DNA of 64,000 bases from Trifolium pratense (lineage: Eukaryota; Streptophyta; Magnoliopsida; Fabales; Fabaceae). Of the stretch, positions 12,165 through 24,163 are shown one piece after another. Both the position numbers and the translations under genes were made by a program. Under the pieces are notes generated by a model that was not told where the DNA came from, did not search any database, and worked only from the letters and a program-made list of their open reading frames with translations. Location: NCBI RefSeq assembly GCF_020283565.1, contig NC_060064.1, forward strand, positions 16,326,337 through 16,390,336. Reading direction: 5' to 3'. The number at the start of each line of letters is the position of its first letter. The stretch's first letter is position 1.

Positions 12165-15100
12165 TCATTGAGGTAGTATGTAAGGAGCAGTCTGAACCTG
12201 ATAGCGTCATCAAATTAAAGAAAATTTTAGCAATGGTGAATTATATCATAACTCAAGTTTACGGGAAAGCTTTAATCAATCATTTAGCAATGGTGATAGT
12301 GCCATTATATCATAATCTCAAGCAATCTTACTGGAAAGCTCGCCTCAAATGAAATAACTATGTGAACCCGATATTTGCATAAACTTGTAGTTAGATAATG
12401 TAATAAGCATGCATCAGTCAGAAATTCAATTGTTGATTAATCAATAGTCAATAACCATTGCAGAGTTTGGTAATAATTTTAAATATAATTATCACAAAAC
12501 TACCTTAGAGAGAGAGAGAGGATTTTCAGCTCTCTTAATAATAAATTCCTAAAATATTAGTAGAAGTCATTTAAACTGTTTTAAGTAACAGTCAAAACAA
12601 CTTAGATAAGGGTGAAACAACAGAAAAAACCAGCTATCAAACTACACTCAATGTTTATAAATCACCTAGGGTTAAAATTCAAATATCCAGAAAGATTACC
12701 TGAGTTGCATATGATGAACTTGACGATAAAAATTTAAGAAAATCACTCTTCTTTTTATTGAAGTTGTACTTTGCCATGTCCAACAACATGTTTTCCCTTT
12801 TTATTTCTTCCATAAGTTTTTCCTTCTTCCATTGGATGTCCTTCATTTGCCTCTCATTTTCAATATGGTCATCAAGCCCCACTGATCTTTCTGGTCTGGG
12901 GAATCTCACATTAACATCTTCCCTGCAGGCCCAAACAGTTTTTTTTTTTTTTCAGTTCACATATTTGATGATTGTACTCTTCTAAAAACAAATTACAACA
13001 AACAGCAAGTTGATGTTTCTAAAATGAAGCTTATATTGTTTTAATGAATTTTTAAACATATTTGAAAATACATAACAGTTTATCAGTAAAAACAATATAT
13101 ATAAATATATCAATTCAAGAACCTACAAAATTTTAATTTCACAAATTTCATTGATTATTCATTGAGGTTCCATGTTGTAAAACATATCAGACTTACATAG
13201 TTCATATTGTACAAGTTGCTATACAAGTTATAATTGTAGTAAAAGATTGAAATAATTGGCATTGTCAGGTCCTATTTTGGATAGCATTGTTCCAGTAAAC
13301 TGCAGTTAATCTAGAAAAACCACCTCTTGAGAGATTAAGGAAAAGATTTCTACAAGATACAGTTCCAAGAAAGATTATTCTCCCATTATTCTTCTTTCTT
13401 ATAAAAATGGAAACACTGATGTTATTTCCATTCCCAGGATGCTAAAGTTTTCAGCCTGTCATAATTTTCAGAATATACTTAAAATGAGTTAATACATAAT
13501 TTATAAATAAATCAGCTTTTCATATTCATACCTATTGCCCAAGGAAAATACACCAGAACTTCTAACCATTCCTCCATCTAAAGAAAGAGCTCCATCACTT
13601 ATACAAGGAAGTGCTTGTATCATTTCAGCCCTTGTCTTATATACTTGTAGACGAGAAAATAGATTATAAAACAGAGTTTCTCTGAGGCCATAACCACTCG
13701 GTGTTACACAAAATAGGTTAAAGCTGTCTATATTAATCATATTGACAGCAAACCCAATAAACCCAGCAGGACACTCCCCGTTGGGCAATCTTGGGTTTAA
13801 AATGTCCAGCTTCCGTTGTGAGTCATCCACCACATATTTACCAGCATAAGGCCTAAAACAAAATAGATTTTTTTAAAAAAAAAACACTGATTTATCCACA
13901 ACCACAAATAAAAGACAAAAACCAGATTCTTGTAGTCGTACCTTAGAGATTCAAGACATATCACTAGAAATCGATCATCCAAAGTCCTTCCAATAGAGGC
14001 ACCTAGCCCATGAAGACCAACATTTTTATTTATGCAGCCTTCACTACCGTACATTTCAAGAGCTTTGACTCCTTCATATGTTCTACAAACAATTGCCAGC
14101 ATAGTCTCCACTCCTAGATACTCTGAGAAAAGTCTGCATTCCAAATGAGTAGAGTGAAACTATTTGTATGTATGATTACATTTCATAGATATTAACGAAG
14201 CAAAAAAAAAACTTTCATCTTGCTTTAAGATAATGACAGACCCGGGAAACAAAGAAGCTATAACAAGATTGAAATGAGTGCATGATTTCACAAGCCAAAA
14301 AGAAAACATATATACAAAAAGTACCTGCTAAGATTGTCATCCTCAACTTTTCCCAACATAGCAACAATACCTACAACATCCTTTATTAGTGTAAGAAGAG
14401 AAGCTTGTTCTCCATGACGAGTCTTCACCTGCCACAAAATACCAGCACCGGATTTTTCATGCTGCAATATCTGTTTATTTACCTCCTCCTCAGTTGTAAT
14501 GCGGGGATCGTCAGCATTACCAATCTCAATCTTGGTTGTATGTGAAGACTTTGATTTCCCAATAGCACCTATGAATAAGAAAGGAAAAGCATAAACGACA
14601 CCTACTTTTTTTGATAGTGAACTATTACAGAAAAAATGAACAAAAGATCATTTCATTTAAAATAAAACTCAAGAGTGACGATTTGAAGTTTATTGCATCG
14701 TAATAGTGAATAGTTGAGACATGTACTTCAATTTTCAGTCTAAGCATACCAAAACATATTAACAATCCCCCGTCTTAAATCTCAATTACATTCTTAATCA
14801 GAGCCCTAGAAACAAAAAAGGTTTACCCATTCTCTATTCTTTGAAGAATAATATTCAAATAATTAGTGAGATACTGGGATACCATTATTTTAGTTAGCAC
14901 AGAGCACCCTAAATATAAGGGATGGTCCTTAATGCACTTAACAGAATTGGATTGTCAATATTTTTTATGATAAGTAGCTTCTAATCCACTTGCCAAACAA
15001 AGAAGAAAAGTGACCTTAAAAAGTACAAAAAAATTTACCTTGCAAAAGACGAATGGAGTCGTCTAATTTGACTTTTTCAGTGTTCAAAAGACGCACTCTA

Positions 15101-17115
15101 TCCTCATGCTGCTTAATTTTCATCCCAAGCATATGTAGATCATCTTGTAGTGTCTACAAATATTATTTAGGCGTAGTTAATATGGTACAAATCTAAATGA
15201 CTCATTTGAAATCCAGAATCTTAACAAAATAGTATGCCAATATATTATACACACACACACACACACGCACACAGTGCACAGAAGCAACATTTTCTGTTTA
15301 TAAAAACAACATAAAAAGCAACATTTTCTGTTTATAAAAACAACATAAAATATAAGCAACCTGGGACTGCCGGATGATGATTTCTGCTTGAATAAATTCT
15401 CCATTTTTCACACCGTCCTTTGTGTCCATGGAGTTTTCATTCAAATCCACTGTCACCAATGCTGAGGTCCCTTGGACAGACAATGCCTTTGTATGAACCA
15501 AATGCTGCACATGAAAAACTTATTCACTAACATAATAAATACGGATAATGCTTGCTCACACGAAAAAATAAATAATTATTAGGTACTATACTACTTCAGC
15601 AGGTAGATTTTCCAAAAAGCCTGTCCACCCTCAAGCGAATGAGAACTAACCAGTCTTTAACAAAAGAGGGATTTGGAAGTTTAAACTCATAGAATCATGC
15701 TATTGACGCATGTATTGGTGTGTCTAAATTTCTTATTCATTTAATCCTTCATTAGACACAGTTGTATGCATTTTAGGCAGCATATTATATCAATAACAAT
15801 AAGATTTTTTCTAGTAACACGCCTTAATAATCCAATTACGCCCCAAAATGTCCCAAATACCCCTGTTATGAAATTCAATTTGTAAAATCAACCTCTCTGC
15901 CCCATTAACCTTTTTCACGTACTCTTCATTTACCCCACTCTCCCATTCTATTCATCTTATTCACGTTCTCATCTCCTCTTTAAGCTAGATATCATTGAGC
16001 GAGACAAATCTTGTTTCAGTGTTGTCAATTGTGGATAGCGGAAAATAGCAGATTGTTAAAATTCCACTGTCCAGTAGTGCTAAAGCACCACTATAGTGTC
16101 TATTAGACGACATTTTGTATTAAACAGCGTATAGTGGAACAGTATCGTTTTGTCCAAATTACGATATGCTATAGCAGCTATTTAACAACATTGTCTTGTT
16201 TCTCTGGTAAATCATCAATCTGATTATCCACAACAGTTATATCCCTCAAAACAAGTTATCCCCTTCTGTTAGATACGTGTTTCCGCAGTTTAGCCCCTTC
16301 TGTTAGATACATGTTTCAGCAGTTTAGCCCCCTTCTATTAGACCCAACCCTTGTAAAATTTCTATAGTAACACTACGAGAATGGATCCTCTCAATTTTTC
16401 ACAATTTTCACATCTCAACCATTAATAAACTTTTATCTATTTATTTTAAATTTAAATATTGTTCTATATTTATAATTCAATGGTCCAAATCCCCACTATT
16501 ATTTCCTCAATTTTTTTCCACTTGAGAGAATCCTTTCTCTTAACACTACAAACTAAATCTATATAATAAAAGGTGAACACTCCGATGCCCAACTTATATC
16601 GTTGCGTATGGTTGGGTACCGTAACCGATAGACAAAATTCAATGTCATGTCATATTTTCATATTAATTTATATTTAAAAAATTCATGTTTAAAATGAATT
16701 TTGCCTATGGATACCGGTACCAAAGAATTTACCATCATAAAATAGCCCTCTCTAACATGCAAATTCACATAGCAACTCCAATGTAGGTTATATTACAATA
16801 ATTTAATTTTTCTGATTTTATTACCATACACGAAGAACAACTATATACCCTAAATTAAGCTACAACAGAGTAATTAAAATCATTATTTCCGAACAAAATT
16901 CTCCGATTGATAATTTCATAAACCCTTTCAAACCCTCTAGAATCGTAAACGTGAGATTTTCAACAAAAAAATTAACGAAGAAAAATTGCCAGTAAATTTC
17001 AAAGGCTATGGTTATTGAAACATTCGTGTGGTGTTAATTAAGAAAGAGACGATAATAGAGAAAAATGCAAAGAGAAACTGACCTGGTTGTTGCTATTACT
17101 TGGTGGTTGAAGCAT
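12165..17115 (-). CDS. DMS3: DMS3 orthologue (RNA-directed DNA methylation, SMC-hinge protein)
   Basis: Eight exons read in frame: 17115-17083, 15504-15361, 15153-15039, 14568-14325, 14133-13942, 13852-13532, 12922-12700, 12191-12165, giving 432 aa. Diagnostic blocks are [38 protein letters not shown] and [18 protein letters not shown], which align with Arabidopsis DMS3 (420 aa as I recall). DMS3 carries an SMC-like hinge region flanked by coiled coils. With DRD1 and RDM1 it forms the DDR complex, which brings RNA polymerase V to chromatin for RdDM. A Lys/Glu-rich coiled coil is visible in the C-terminal exon ([20 protein letters not shown]). The first exon is only 33 nt. The last (27 nt, encoding TAPYILPQ) is the least certain; reading on past 12700 gives an alternative end VIFLDI. 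Intron 1 is long (about 1.6 kb). Confidence 0.92.
15249..15274. repeat. (AC)n microsatellite in a DMS3 intron
   Basis: A run of alternating AC, interrupted once by GC near its end, lies in the intron between DMS3 exons 2 and 3. The reverse-strand frame through it gives a CVCVCV string and is not coding. Just downstream, acattttctgtttataaaaa occurs twice in tandem (15288-15347). Confidence 0.85.
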
Positions 17116-17461
17116 GGTGACTCGGTGAGTGAGGGCTACGAGTCAGTGCAATGTGGAATAAAACGAGGGTGTGAAATAAAATGAGTGTGTAATTGACTCG
17201 TTCGATCACTCGTCGTTTTGGAATCTGGATCGCTGCACTTTCAATCACGTACTGTTTGTTGCAGTCAAGTAATCCGTACCGTTTGATTAGAATCATACGA
17301 TTGACGTTTTAATTTTTTAATTGGATTAAATTCGAAACATTAAATCATAACGTGTCATCGGTTAGGGTTAAGATCTGACGATCGTGATCGCTTCATTGCT
17401 AATCTCTCCGGTCACATATAGACCACATACTTCCATTTCTCAATATAACAAAAAAGTTAAA
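17116..17461 (-). promoter_or_regulatory. DMS3 5' leader and proximal promoter
   Basis: About 345 bp separate the DMS3 ATG from the foldback element at 17462. No clear TATA box was assigned. The short space means that any further upstream control region has been displaced by, or is shared with, the transposon. This is inferred from position only. Confidence 0.4.
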
Positions 17462-18645
17462 GGCTTAAAATGCAGTTTTACCCCTTCTATTTTGATTAAA
17501 TCGAAATTTTATCCCCCCTGTTTTAAAATGCCGACTTTTACCCCCCTGTTTTATAATGTTTTGGATTTTGCCCCCCCTAAAATTCTGCTTTCGAGTCTAA
17601 ACTTCAAAGCTTCGCACAAAACTCAATTTAGATCAATAATTCACCAAAATGATACCGAAACGACCGTAATCGAGTTAAATTTCTACAGAATCAAACCCCA
17701 ATAAATTTGGAGTTACAGAGAGAGATTAATTACCGTTTTAGTGAAGGTATGTCTTCCAAAATTCTGCACAAAATCTGCTTTCGAGTAACAACTTCAAAGC
17801 TTCGCACACAACTCAATTTGGATCAATAATTCACCAAACGGATACCGAAATGCCCGTAATCGAGTTATCTTTACACAGAATCAAACCAAACTAAATTTGG
17901 AGTTACAAAGAGAGATTAATTACTGTTTTAGTGAAGGTATGTCACCCAAAATTCTGCATAAAATCTGCTTTCGAGTCACAACTTCAAAGCTTCGCACACA
18001 ACTCAATTTGGATTAATAATTCACCAAAAGGATAGATAAATGACCGTAATCGAGTTATCTTTCCACATAATCAAACCCCACTAAATTTGGAGTTACAAAG
18101 AGAGATTAATTACTGTTTTAGTGAAGATCTGTCCAATTACTAATTTTGCAGAAATCTACTTCTGACCTTCAAATTCAACATCGTCTACCAAACACATCGT
18201 AATTCCAAATTCGAAGAAATTGAAATGACAACAAGGGTAATTTTTTTAGCTTTCCAGACATGTAAATACTATTAAAAAATGAGCTACAAGGTGAGAGATG
18301 TGACAAAAACACCAATAGTAGTTCGGTACAATAATTAATTTGGACAGACCTTCACTAAAATGATAATTAATCTCTCTGTGTAACTCCAAATTTAGTGTAG
18401 TTTGATTCTGTGGATAATTAACTCGATTGCGGTCATTTCGGTACCAGTTTGGTGAATTATGGATCCAAATTGAAATCTGTGCGAAACTTTGAAGTTGAGA
18501 CTTGAAAGCAGATTTTGTGCAGAATTTTGGTGGGGGGCAAAATCCAAAAAATTATAAAACAGGGGGGGGTAAAAGTCCGCATTTTAAAACAGGGGGGTAA
18601 AATTCCGATTTAATCAAAACAGGGGGGCAAAACTGCATTTAAGCC
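17462..18645. mobile_element. Mutator-like foldback element with three tandem internal units
   Basis: Begins ggcttaaaatgcagttttac and ends gcaaaactgcatttaagcc. A perfect 9-bp duplication aaagttaaa flanks it at 17453-17461 and 18646-18654. The left arm contains three tandem copies, about 182 bp apart, of a unit starting aattctgctttcgagt or aattctgcacaaaatctgct (near 17580, 17760 and 17943). The right arm holds one inverted copy (about 18345-18530). The terminal sequence resembles the element at 10659-11369, so the two belong to related families. No transposase is present. It sits directly upstream of DMS3. Confidence 0.9.
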
Positions 18646-18700
18646 AAAGTTAAATTTATTTATAAATGTGATTGGAGGAAGTATATTTCTCAACAAGGTC

Positions 18701-18868
18701 ATGTTAACTTGTGCCCTAAGGGCACATGTTAAGCTACCTAAAAATAGAAATATAGTATTTAATGATACAAATAATTTAATGTTTAGATAATTGAATACAC
18801 CACAAATTCAATAAATTTTTTCCACATTTATTTTCTTAAGATGTGCCCTTAAGGGCACAAGTTAACAT
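18701..18868. mobile_element. Small foldback MITE, about 168 bp
   Basis: Left end atgttaacttgtgccctaag ggcacatgttaa; right end cttaagatgtgcccttaagg gcacaagttaacat. The termini are inverted copies, and each terminus is itself palindromic (tgtgccctaagggcaca). The centre is AT-rich and non-coding. The target duplication is not resolved. Confidence 0.75.
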
Positions 18869-18922
18869 TCTCCTTCTCAATATAACAAATTGTCCAACAA
18901 TAAGTAGTACAAGCATATGTTA

Positions 18923-19184
18923 TACTCGTCGAGTCTTGAATATAAGCAACAAAAAAAAAGGCACATTCTTTAAGATAATGGAGTAAATGATTAGATAAAG
19001 TATGTTATTTTCAATTTTACTGTTACTTTTTGTTTTAAATTAAATTACTATTTATTATGGGTAAAAGTGAAACTAAGGGTAAAATTGAAATATTGATAAT
19101 AAATATAATGATTATAATAGCTTTTGCTTATATTTGAGACTTCCCATTTTTTTTTGTTGCTTATATATGAGACCAGATGAAGTA
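18923..19184. mobile_element. Stowaway-like MITE, about 260 bp
   Basis: Left terminus tactcgtcgagtcttgaata taagcaac pairs with the right terminus gttgcttatatatgagacca gatgaagta as an imperfect inverted repeat. TA lies at both edges. The layout and termini fit Tc1/mariner-derived Stowaway elements. Non-coding. Confidence 0.65.
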
Positions 19185-19832
19185 TATCGTTAACATTAAA
19201 ATTTGATTAGTTCCGTAAAAAAAATTTAAAAGTTGATTAGTTGCGTTATTAATACTTGACAAGAATAAATTAAAAATTGACTATTTTTTTTTTAAAAAAA
19301 CTACATTTTACAAGAAATCATCAATTTTTAATCAATATTCTTTTACGAGTGTGTTTGTTTAAGCTTAAAAAAATAAAAATAAAGTCACTTTATATTTGTT
19401 TACAATTTTTTTTTTACGCAATTTGTTTACTAATAAAAAAACATTTTTTAAAAATGTAAAGCTTCTACATAAAGTCATTTTTTAAATAAAGTCATTTATT
19501 TTTTTAAAAAAAATAAATGAATTTTAGAAAACTTATCCAACGCTTAAAAGTAAAAATCATTTCAAGGCTAAAAATGATTTTCTAAAAAATCTAAAATATA
19601 CACTATTAAAGATAAAAGTGATTCTTGACAAAATAAAAAAGATAAAAGTGATTTTTTTTTTTAAGAAAAAATAGTTTTTTTTTTAAGAAAAGTGATTCAG
19701 TAAATTTTTTGAAATGCAAATGCAGGGAATGTATCATGTGTCTTCCAAGAAAAAAGAAGGGAGATCAATATATTGTATCATGTTGAGACCATACTCAATA
19801 CTCATCCTAATCCTCGCAAAATATGTATTTAA
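19185..19832. other. AT-rich intergenic DNA, no gene seen
   Basis: Dominated by A and T tracts and repeats of aaaagtgattttt-like wording. The open frame at 19277-19459 is low-complexity and rejected. Confidence 0.5.
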
Positions 19833-20113
19833 ATAGTCACAGGTCATTTTCATAAGAAATATTTTGGATTTTTTTTTTAAAATTTGACTAATTTTTCAAA
19901 TTTTTTAAATATTTAATATCATTTATGTCCTTATTTATGATGAGAAAGAATATTAAAAATAAATAAATAAATTAGTTGAATTAAAAGTAATTAAATAAGG
20001 TTATAAATAGAATAAATTTAAATTTATAAGAGTATTAAATAAAAATAACTATGTACGATGTGTTTCTTGATCTTTTTTCAAAGTGTTCCTTATAAAAATG
20101 ACCGAATGGAATA
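19833..20113. mobile_element. Diverged Stowaway-type MITE (same family as 48854-49144)
   Basis: Starts near acaggtcattttcataagaa and ends near ttataaaaatgaccgaatgg. The interior aaataaatttaaatttataa gagtattaaat and tcaaagtgttccttataa agrees closely with the well-preserved element at 48854-49144. The termini have lost the canonical ctccctccgg end, so this is an older copy. It lies about 330 bp upstream of the first NLR gene. Confidence 0.7.
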
Positions 20114-20352
20114 TTTTATAATTATCATTGAAAAAAAAAAGACCGATTACTTTTTTTTGGATTACAATGATATTGATATATGACTAATCTCCGTCGGAGA
20201 ACTTATGGCCACAAAAGTTAAGTTAAGTTCTCCTCTCGCAGTCGAATTTTTTTTCCATAAGCATATAGTCAGAAATGCAACTCCCAGGTGCTTAAAGGAT
20301 CAAAAGTCAAAACAGTTACCAATTGCATCAATTCGTTGCTAGTAGAATACCG

Positions 20353-20358
20353 TTGACT
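20353..20358 (+). promoter_or_regulatory. W-box (TTGACT) upstream of the first NLR
   Basis: TTGACT sits about 90 bp before the NLR start, inside gttgactttagaatgcaaat. A closely similar string occurs at the same relative place upstream of the convergent paralogue (reverse complement of 28718-28735). W-boxes bind WRKY factors and are common in NLR promoters. The conservation between the paralogues is seen; the function is inferred. Confidence 0.45.
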
Positions 20359-20444
20359 TTAGAATGCAAATTATAGCATTCCATATACCTTAGACTTTAG
20401 GACTTAGCACCAAACCAATAATCTTTGCCTGTTTCCTGATAACC

Positions 20445-23063
20445 ATGATGTCTTTGGTTGGATCGTTCCTCTTCAGCATGGCAGAGTCACTCATAGCACA
20501 ACTTGCTTCTCAGGCATTAGTAGAAGCTTCTCAGGTGCTTGGTGTTTACAACGATCTTCAACACTTCACACAAACTCTCTCATACATCAAAGCTGTGTTA
20601 TTGGATGCTGAACAAAAGCAAAATCATGATTATCAAAATTTTGAGCTAAGTGAATGGTTGTGGCTGGTTAGAGATGTCTTATCTGATGCAAAAAATGTGC
20701 TGGATGAAGTTGAGTTCGAAAACTTACGGAAGAAAGTGATCAAAGCGCATAGCAGCAGCAGAAACATGATAATAACCAAGGTAAATAACTTCTTCTCCAG
20801 TTCTAATCCACTTGTTTTTCGATTTAGGATGGCACGGAAAATGAAACAAATAAACACGAGATTAGATAAGATTGCTGCTGATAGGCACAAGTTTGGTTTT
20901 AGTATAGTTGATGCTGACAACCATATTGTGCATAGGAGAGAACTTACATACTCGAGTGTGATTGATTCAGAAGTGATAGGAAGGGAACGTGATAGGGAAA
21001 AGATCATAAAACTTTTGATTCATCGTGATAATAACAAAAATCTCGCTATCGTTCCCATTGTGGGGCTTGGAGGTGTGGGAAAGACCTCACTTGCAAAGCT
21101 TGTGTTCAATGATGAAAGGATTGATGCGTATTTTCCATTGAAAATGTGGGTGTGTGTTTCGGGAAGCTTTGATATTAAGCAAGTGATTATTAAAATCATC
21201 AGTTCTGCTAATGAATCTATTGATGCAACTACTTACCGACAAAATTTAAGAGATTTGGATATCCAGCAGCTACAAAATCATCTTAAAAGTAAGCTTAAAT
21301 GTCAAATGTTTCTACTCGTCTTGGACGATGTGTGGAATGAAGATCGTGTTAAATGGGTTGAGTTGAAGGATTTAATACAAGTAGGCGCGGTTGGATGTCA
21401 ACTCTTAGTGACTACACGTAATCACTCGATTGCTTCCATGATGGGCACCATTCCCTCTCACATATTAGTAGGCCTTTCCCTGGAGGATTCTTTGTTAGTT
21501 TTTGTCAAATGGGCATTTAAAGAAGGGGAAGCGAAAAAGTATCCACATTTGGTAGATATTGGGCGAGATATTGTGAAAAAATGTGGAGGAATACCTTTGG
21601 CATTGAGAACATTAGGGAGTTCACTATTTTCAAAATACGATACAGATGAGTGGGAATGCGTAAGAGACAACCAAATTTGGAACTGCCACATTCGGAATGC
21701 AGAAGACACGGGCAACATTTTACATGCACTTAAGTTAAGCTATTATCAAATGCCGTGCTATCTCAAGGAATGTTTTGCTTTGTTCTCCCTTTACCCAAAG
21801 GACCATGCATTTGATAGTTTTGATATAGCATCCCTTTGGAGAGCACACGATCTCCTTCCACCACCGATCATAAATCAAACAATGAAATACAGTGCTAACC
21901 AGTTCTTGTTTGAATTATTGTCAATATCTTTCCTTCAAGACTTCATCGACTATGGTATTGGTTTTTCTTTTAAAATGCACGATCTAGTTCATTCTTGTGC
22001 TGCAAGAATTGCACTGGTAGAATGCAAACTTGTAACGGATTCCATTGAAGGAAGGCGCAGGGTCTTTGTTCGACATCTGTCTTTCCCCGAAAACAAAGGA
22101 CTTGACAAATTTCCCATTCAAAGATTTAAAAAACTGAGAAGCATACTATTTCCGACTGCTGGAATTGGAGCCAACAGTGATGCTTTCTTGGTTGCGTGCA
22201 CGTCAAGCTGCAAACATCTACGATTTTTGGATTTAAGTGATTCTACGTATGAGACCTTGCCTCAGTCCATTGGCAAGTTGAAACATTTAAGATATCTCAG
22301 TCTTGAGAATAATAGGAATCTTAAGAGACTTCCTGATTCTATTTGCAACCTTGTAATGTTAGAAATGTTGATACTTAGTGGATGTACTGAACTTGATACA
22401 CTGCCTAAGGGTTTGAGAAAACTGATCAGTCTCCAACATTTGGAGATAACAACAAAGCAGTTTGCTTTACCTGAGGATGAGATTGCAAACTTGAGTTCTC
22501 TTCAAACTCTCAGAATCGAGTTTTGCAACAATCTTGAATCACTGTTTGGAGAGATAAAACTCCATGCTCTCAAAGTATTGTGTGTTGCTAATTGCAGGAA
22601 TCTAAAGTCGTTGCCACTTGATATTGAACATGTTCCTGCATTAGAGACTCTTCTAGTTGACAACTGTGACACATTGGAATTTTCAGAGGGATGTGAGGAC
22701 CAAATCTCCGACATGAGGTTGAAGGTTCTAACAATTGTTTCTCTGCACCAGTTGGTGACTTTGCCTCATTGGCTTCAAGGGTCCGTGAATACATTACAAT
22801 ACCTGTCAATTTCAAGCTGCAACAATCTTGTGGTACTTCCTCAGTGGCTTTCAGCTATGAATTGTTTGAAAACAATTTGTATCACAGGTTGTCCTAATAT
22901 AATGTCTTTTCCCAATGACATTCATCGCCTCGCCACCCTCGAACGATTGGAAATTGATGGTTATCCTGAATTACTTAGAAAATCTCAGCAGGAAGTTGGA
23001 GAGTCTTCTCACACACACAGTACCACTAACGAGCCAGATGAAGTGGAAGAAGAACTGGAGTGA
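20445..23063 (+). CDS. CC-NBS-LRR disease resistance protein (RGA2/RGA4-like), NLR-1
   Basis: Single-exon 872-aa protein. Order: N-terminal Rx-type coiled coil (about 12-130, with an EDVID-region equivalent VLSDAKNVLDEVE), NB-ARC with P-loop GLGGVGKT at 207-214, RNBS-A FPLKMWVCVSGSFD, kinase-2 LVLDDVW (D294, D295), RNBS-B LLVTTRN, GLPL-type CGGIPLAL at 380-387, and an intact MHD motif at 511-513. LRRs follow from about 575 (repeated LxxLxxLxL, NLxSLQTL), then an acidic tail rich in Glu. CNL proteins are intracellular immune receptors that bind ADP or ATP in the NB-ARC domain. Two starts are possible: M1, or M12 in MAESLIAQLA, where most family members begin. All core NB motifs are intact, so it could encode a working receptor. 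The paralogue at 26010-28625 points the opposite way. Confidence 0.95.
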   Translation: MMSLVGSFLFSMAESLIAQLASQALVEASQVLGVYNDLQHFTQTLSYIKAVLLDAEQKQNHDYQNFELSEWLWLVRDVLSDAKNVLDEVEFENLRKKVIKAHSSSRNMIITKVNNFFSSSNPLVFRFRMARKMKQINTRLDKIAADRHKFGFSIVDADNHIVHRRELTYSSVIDSEVIGRERDREKIIKLLIHRDNNKNLAIVPIVGLGGVGKTSLAKLVFNDERIDAYFPLKMWVCVSGSFDIKQVIIKIISSANESIDATTYRQNLRDLDIQQLQNHLKSKLKCQMFLLVLDDVWNEDRVKWVELKDLIQVGAVGCQLLVTTRNHSIASMMGTIPSHILVGLSLEDSLLVFVKWAFKEGEAKKYPHLVDIGRDIVKKCGGIPLALRTLGSSLFSKYDTDEWECVRDNQIWNCHIRNAEDTGNILHALKLSYYQMPCYLKECFALFSLYPKDHAFDSFDIASLWRAHDLLPPPIINQTMKYSANQFLFELLSISFLQDFIDYGIGFSFKMHDLVHSCAARIALVECKLVTDSIEGRRRVFVRHLSFPENKGLDKFPIQRFKKLRSILFPTAGIGANSDAFLVACTSSCKHLRFLDLSDSTYETLPQSIGKLKHLRYLSLENNRNLKRLPDSICNLVMLEMLILSGCTELDTLPKGLRKLISLQHLEITTKQFALPEDEIANLSSLQTLRIEFCNNLESLFGEIKLHALKVLCVANCRNLKSLPLDIEHVPALETLLVDNCDTLEFSEGCEDQISDMRLKVLTIVSLHQLVTLPHWLQGSVNTLQYLSISSCNNLVVLPQWLSAMNCLKTICITGCPNIMSFPNDIHRLATLERLEIDGYPELLRKSQQEVGESSHTHSTTNEPDEVEEELE

Positions 23064-24123
23064 TAGCAAACGGCATGTCTAAGGTAAGCTTTATCATCAC
23101 AGATAAATGTTGACGGTTCTTGACGCCATCTTTGTTTTTATTTATTAGTCTTAATGTTTTATAGTGTACCATCGGAGCAAGGAACGAAAAAAGGGGAGAA
23201 TTAAATTAAAGGCATGCAGAACAAGGCTCAAGGATTAGCATCATAAGCACTTCTTAGGCAGTTGTACCATATCTGATGGCTGTTTCTCAAACTTTAATCT
23301 TATCTATGTAATTTTGTGATTATAAACTTTTTCATCTTAATATTTGATTTAGTTTCCATTTTCAAAATTATTCAGTTGCTTTCTATTAGTTACAACATAC
23401 AAATAGTAAATTAACATTTGTTGCTCTTATTAGTTTGGCGGTTTTGCTTTTCTTTGAGGCAATAAGAATCGATGAAATTGTTATATAACATTTTCAGATT
23501 TCCAATGATCTTTGTGATGGCAACTAGACTATGCCAAACTGATGCATGTCTTATATTCCTGGCCCTCCTCCCATTGCCCTTTTATTTGAATTTCATTAGT
23601 GTCTATTGTTTGTTTGTAGAATCAATAGTAAGATTAATGGAAGTCATCACTTCTGGGAACTTAGTAACTCCCAATTGAGAGAAATAGACAAGGAAGAGTT
23701 ACTTCCCTACTTGAAGAGAAGGATGTTTCTAAAACTTATGCATTGTCAGCATAAGCACTTCTTAAGCTCCTAATGATTTTTCAGATGGATCGATGTTTCT
23801 AAAACTTTCACGTTTCTCTTTTTTAACCCTATGATTATAAAACTCTCAGTTTAAATATGTAATTTAGTTTTCACATTCAAATTGTTTAGTTACATTCTAG
23901 TAATTAACATTTTTCTCTTTTTAAATGTTGGAGTTTTCTCTTTTTATTTTATAATAATTATGAGGTAATAAGCATCCATTCCTGCTGATTATTATGATGC
24001 TTTCATAGCCTAGTGTAAGTGTTTGCATACATTTGAATTTAGTTTGAATTATTTGTAGCTTTAATACTAAGAAGCATGTATCTGGTTGATACAATGATAA
24101 TATTCATGCAGGTGTCCAAAAAC

Positions 24124-24124
<1 letters not shown>

Positions 24125-24157
<33 letters not shown>
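24125..24157. repeat. C33 homopolymer
   Basis: Thirty-three consecutive C residues on the plus strand, preceded by aaaaaca and followed by tctttttg. Such a long C tract is very unusual in an AT-rich plant genome. It may be real or a sequencing or assembly artefact. Confidence 0.9.

Positions 24158-24163
<6 letters not shown>

Noticed and set aside
12047..12352. 101-aa plus-strand frame
   Set aside because: Runs antisense through the DMS3 3' end and has no recognisable domain.
17384..17704. 106-aa frame upstream of DMS3
   Set aside because: Lies across the edge of the Mutator-like foldback element; the translation is of its terminal repeats.
20633..22815. Minus-strand frames within NLR-1 (up to 124 aa)
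   Set aside because: Shadows of the NLR coding sequence; the same holds for plus-strand frames within NLR-2 (26359-27705).
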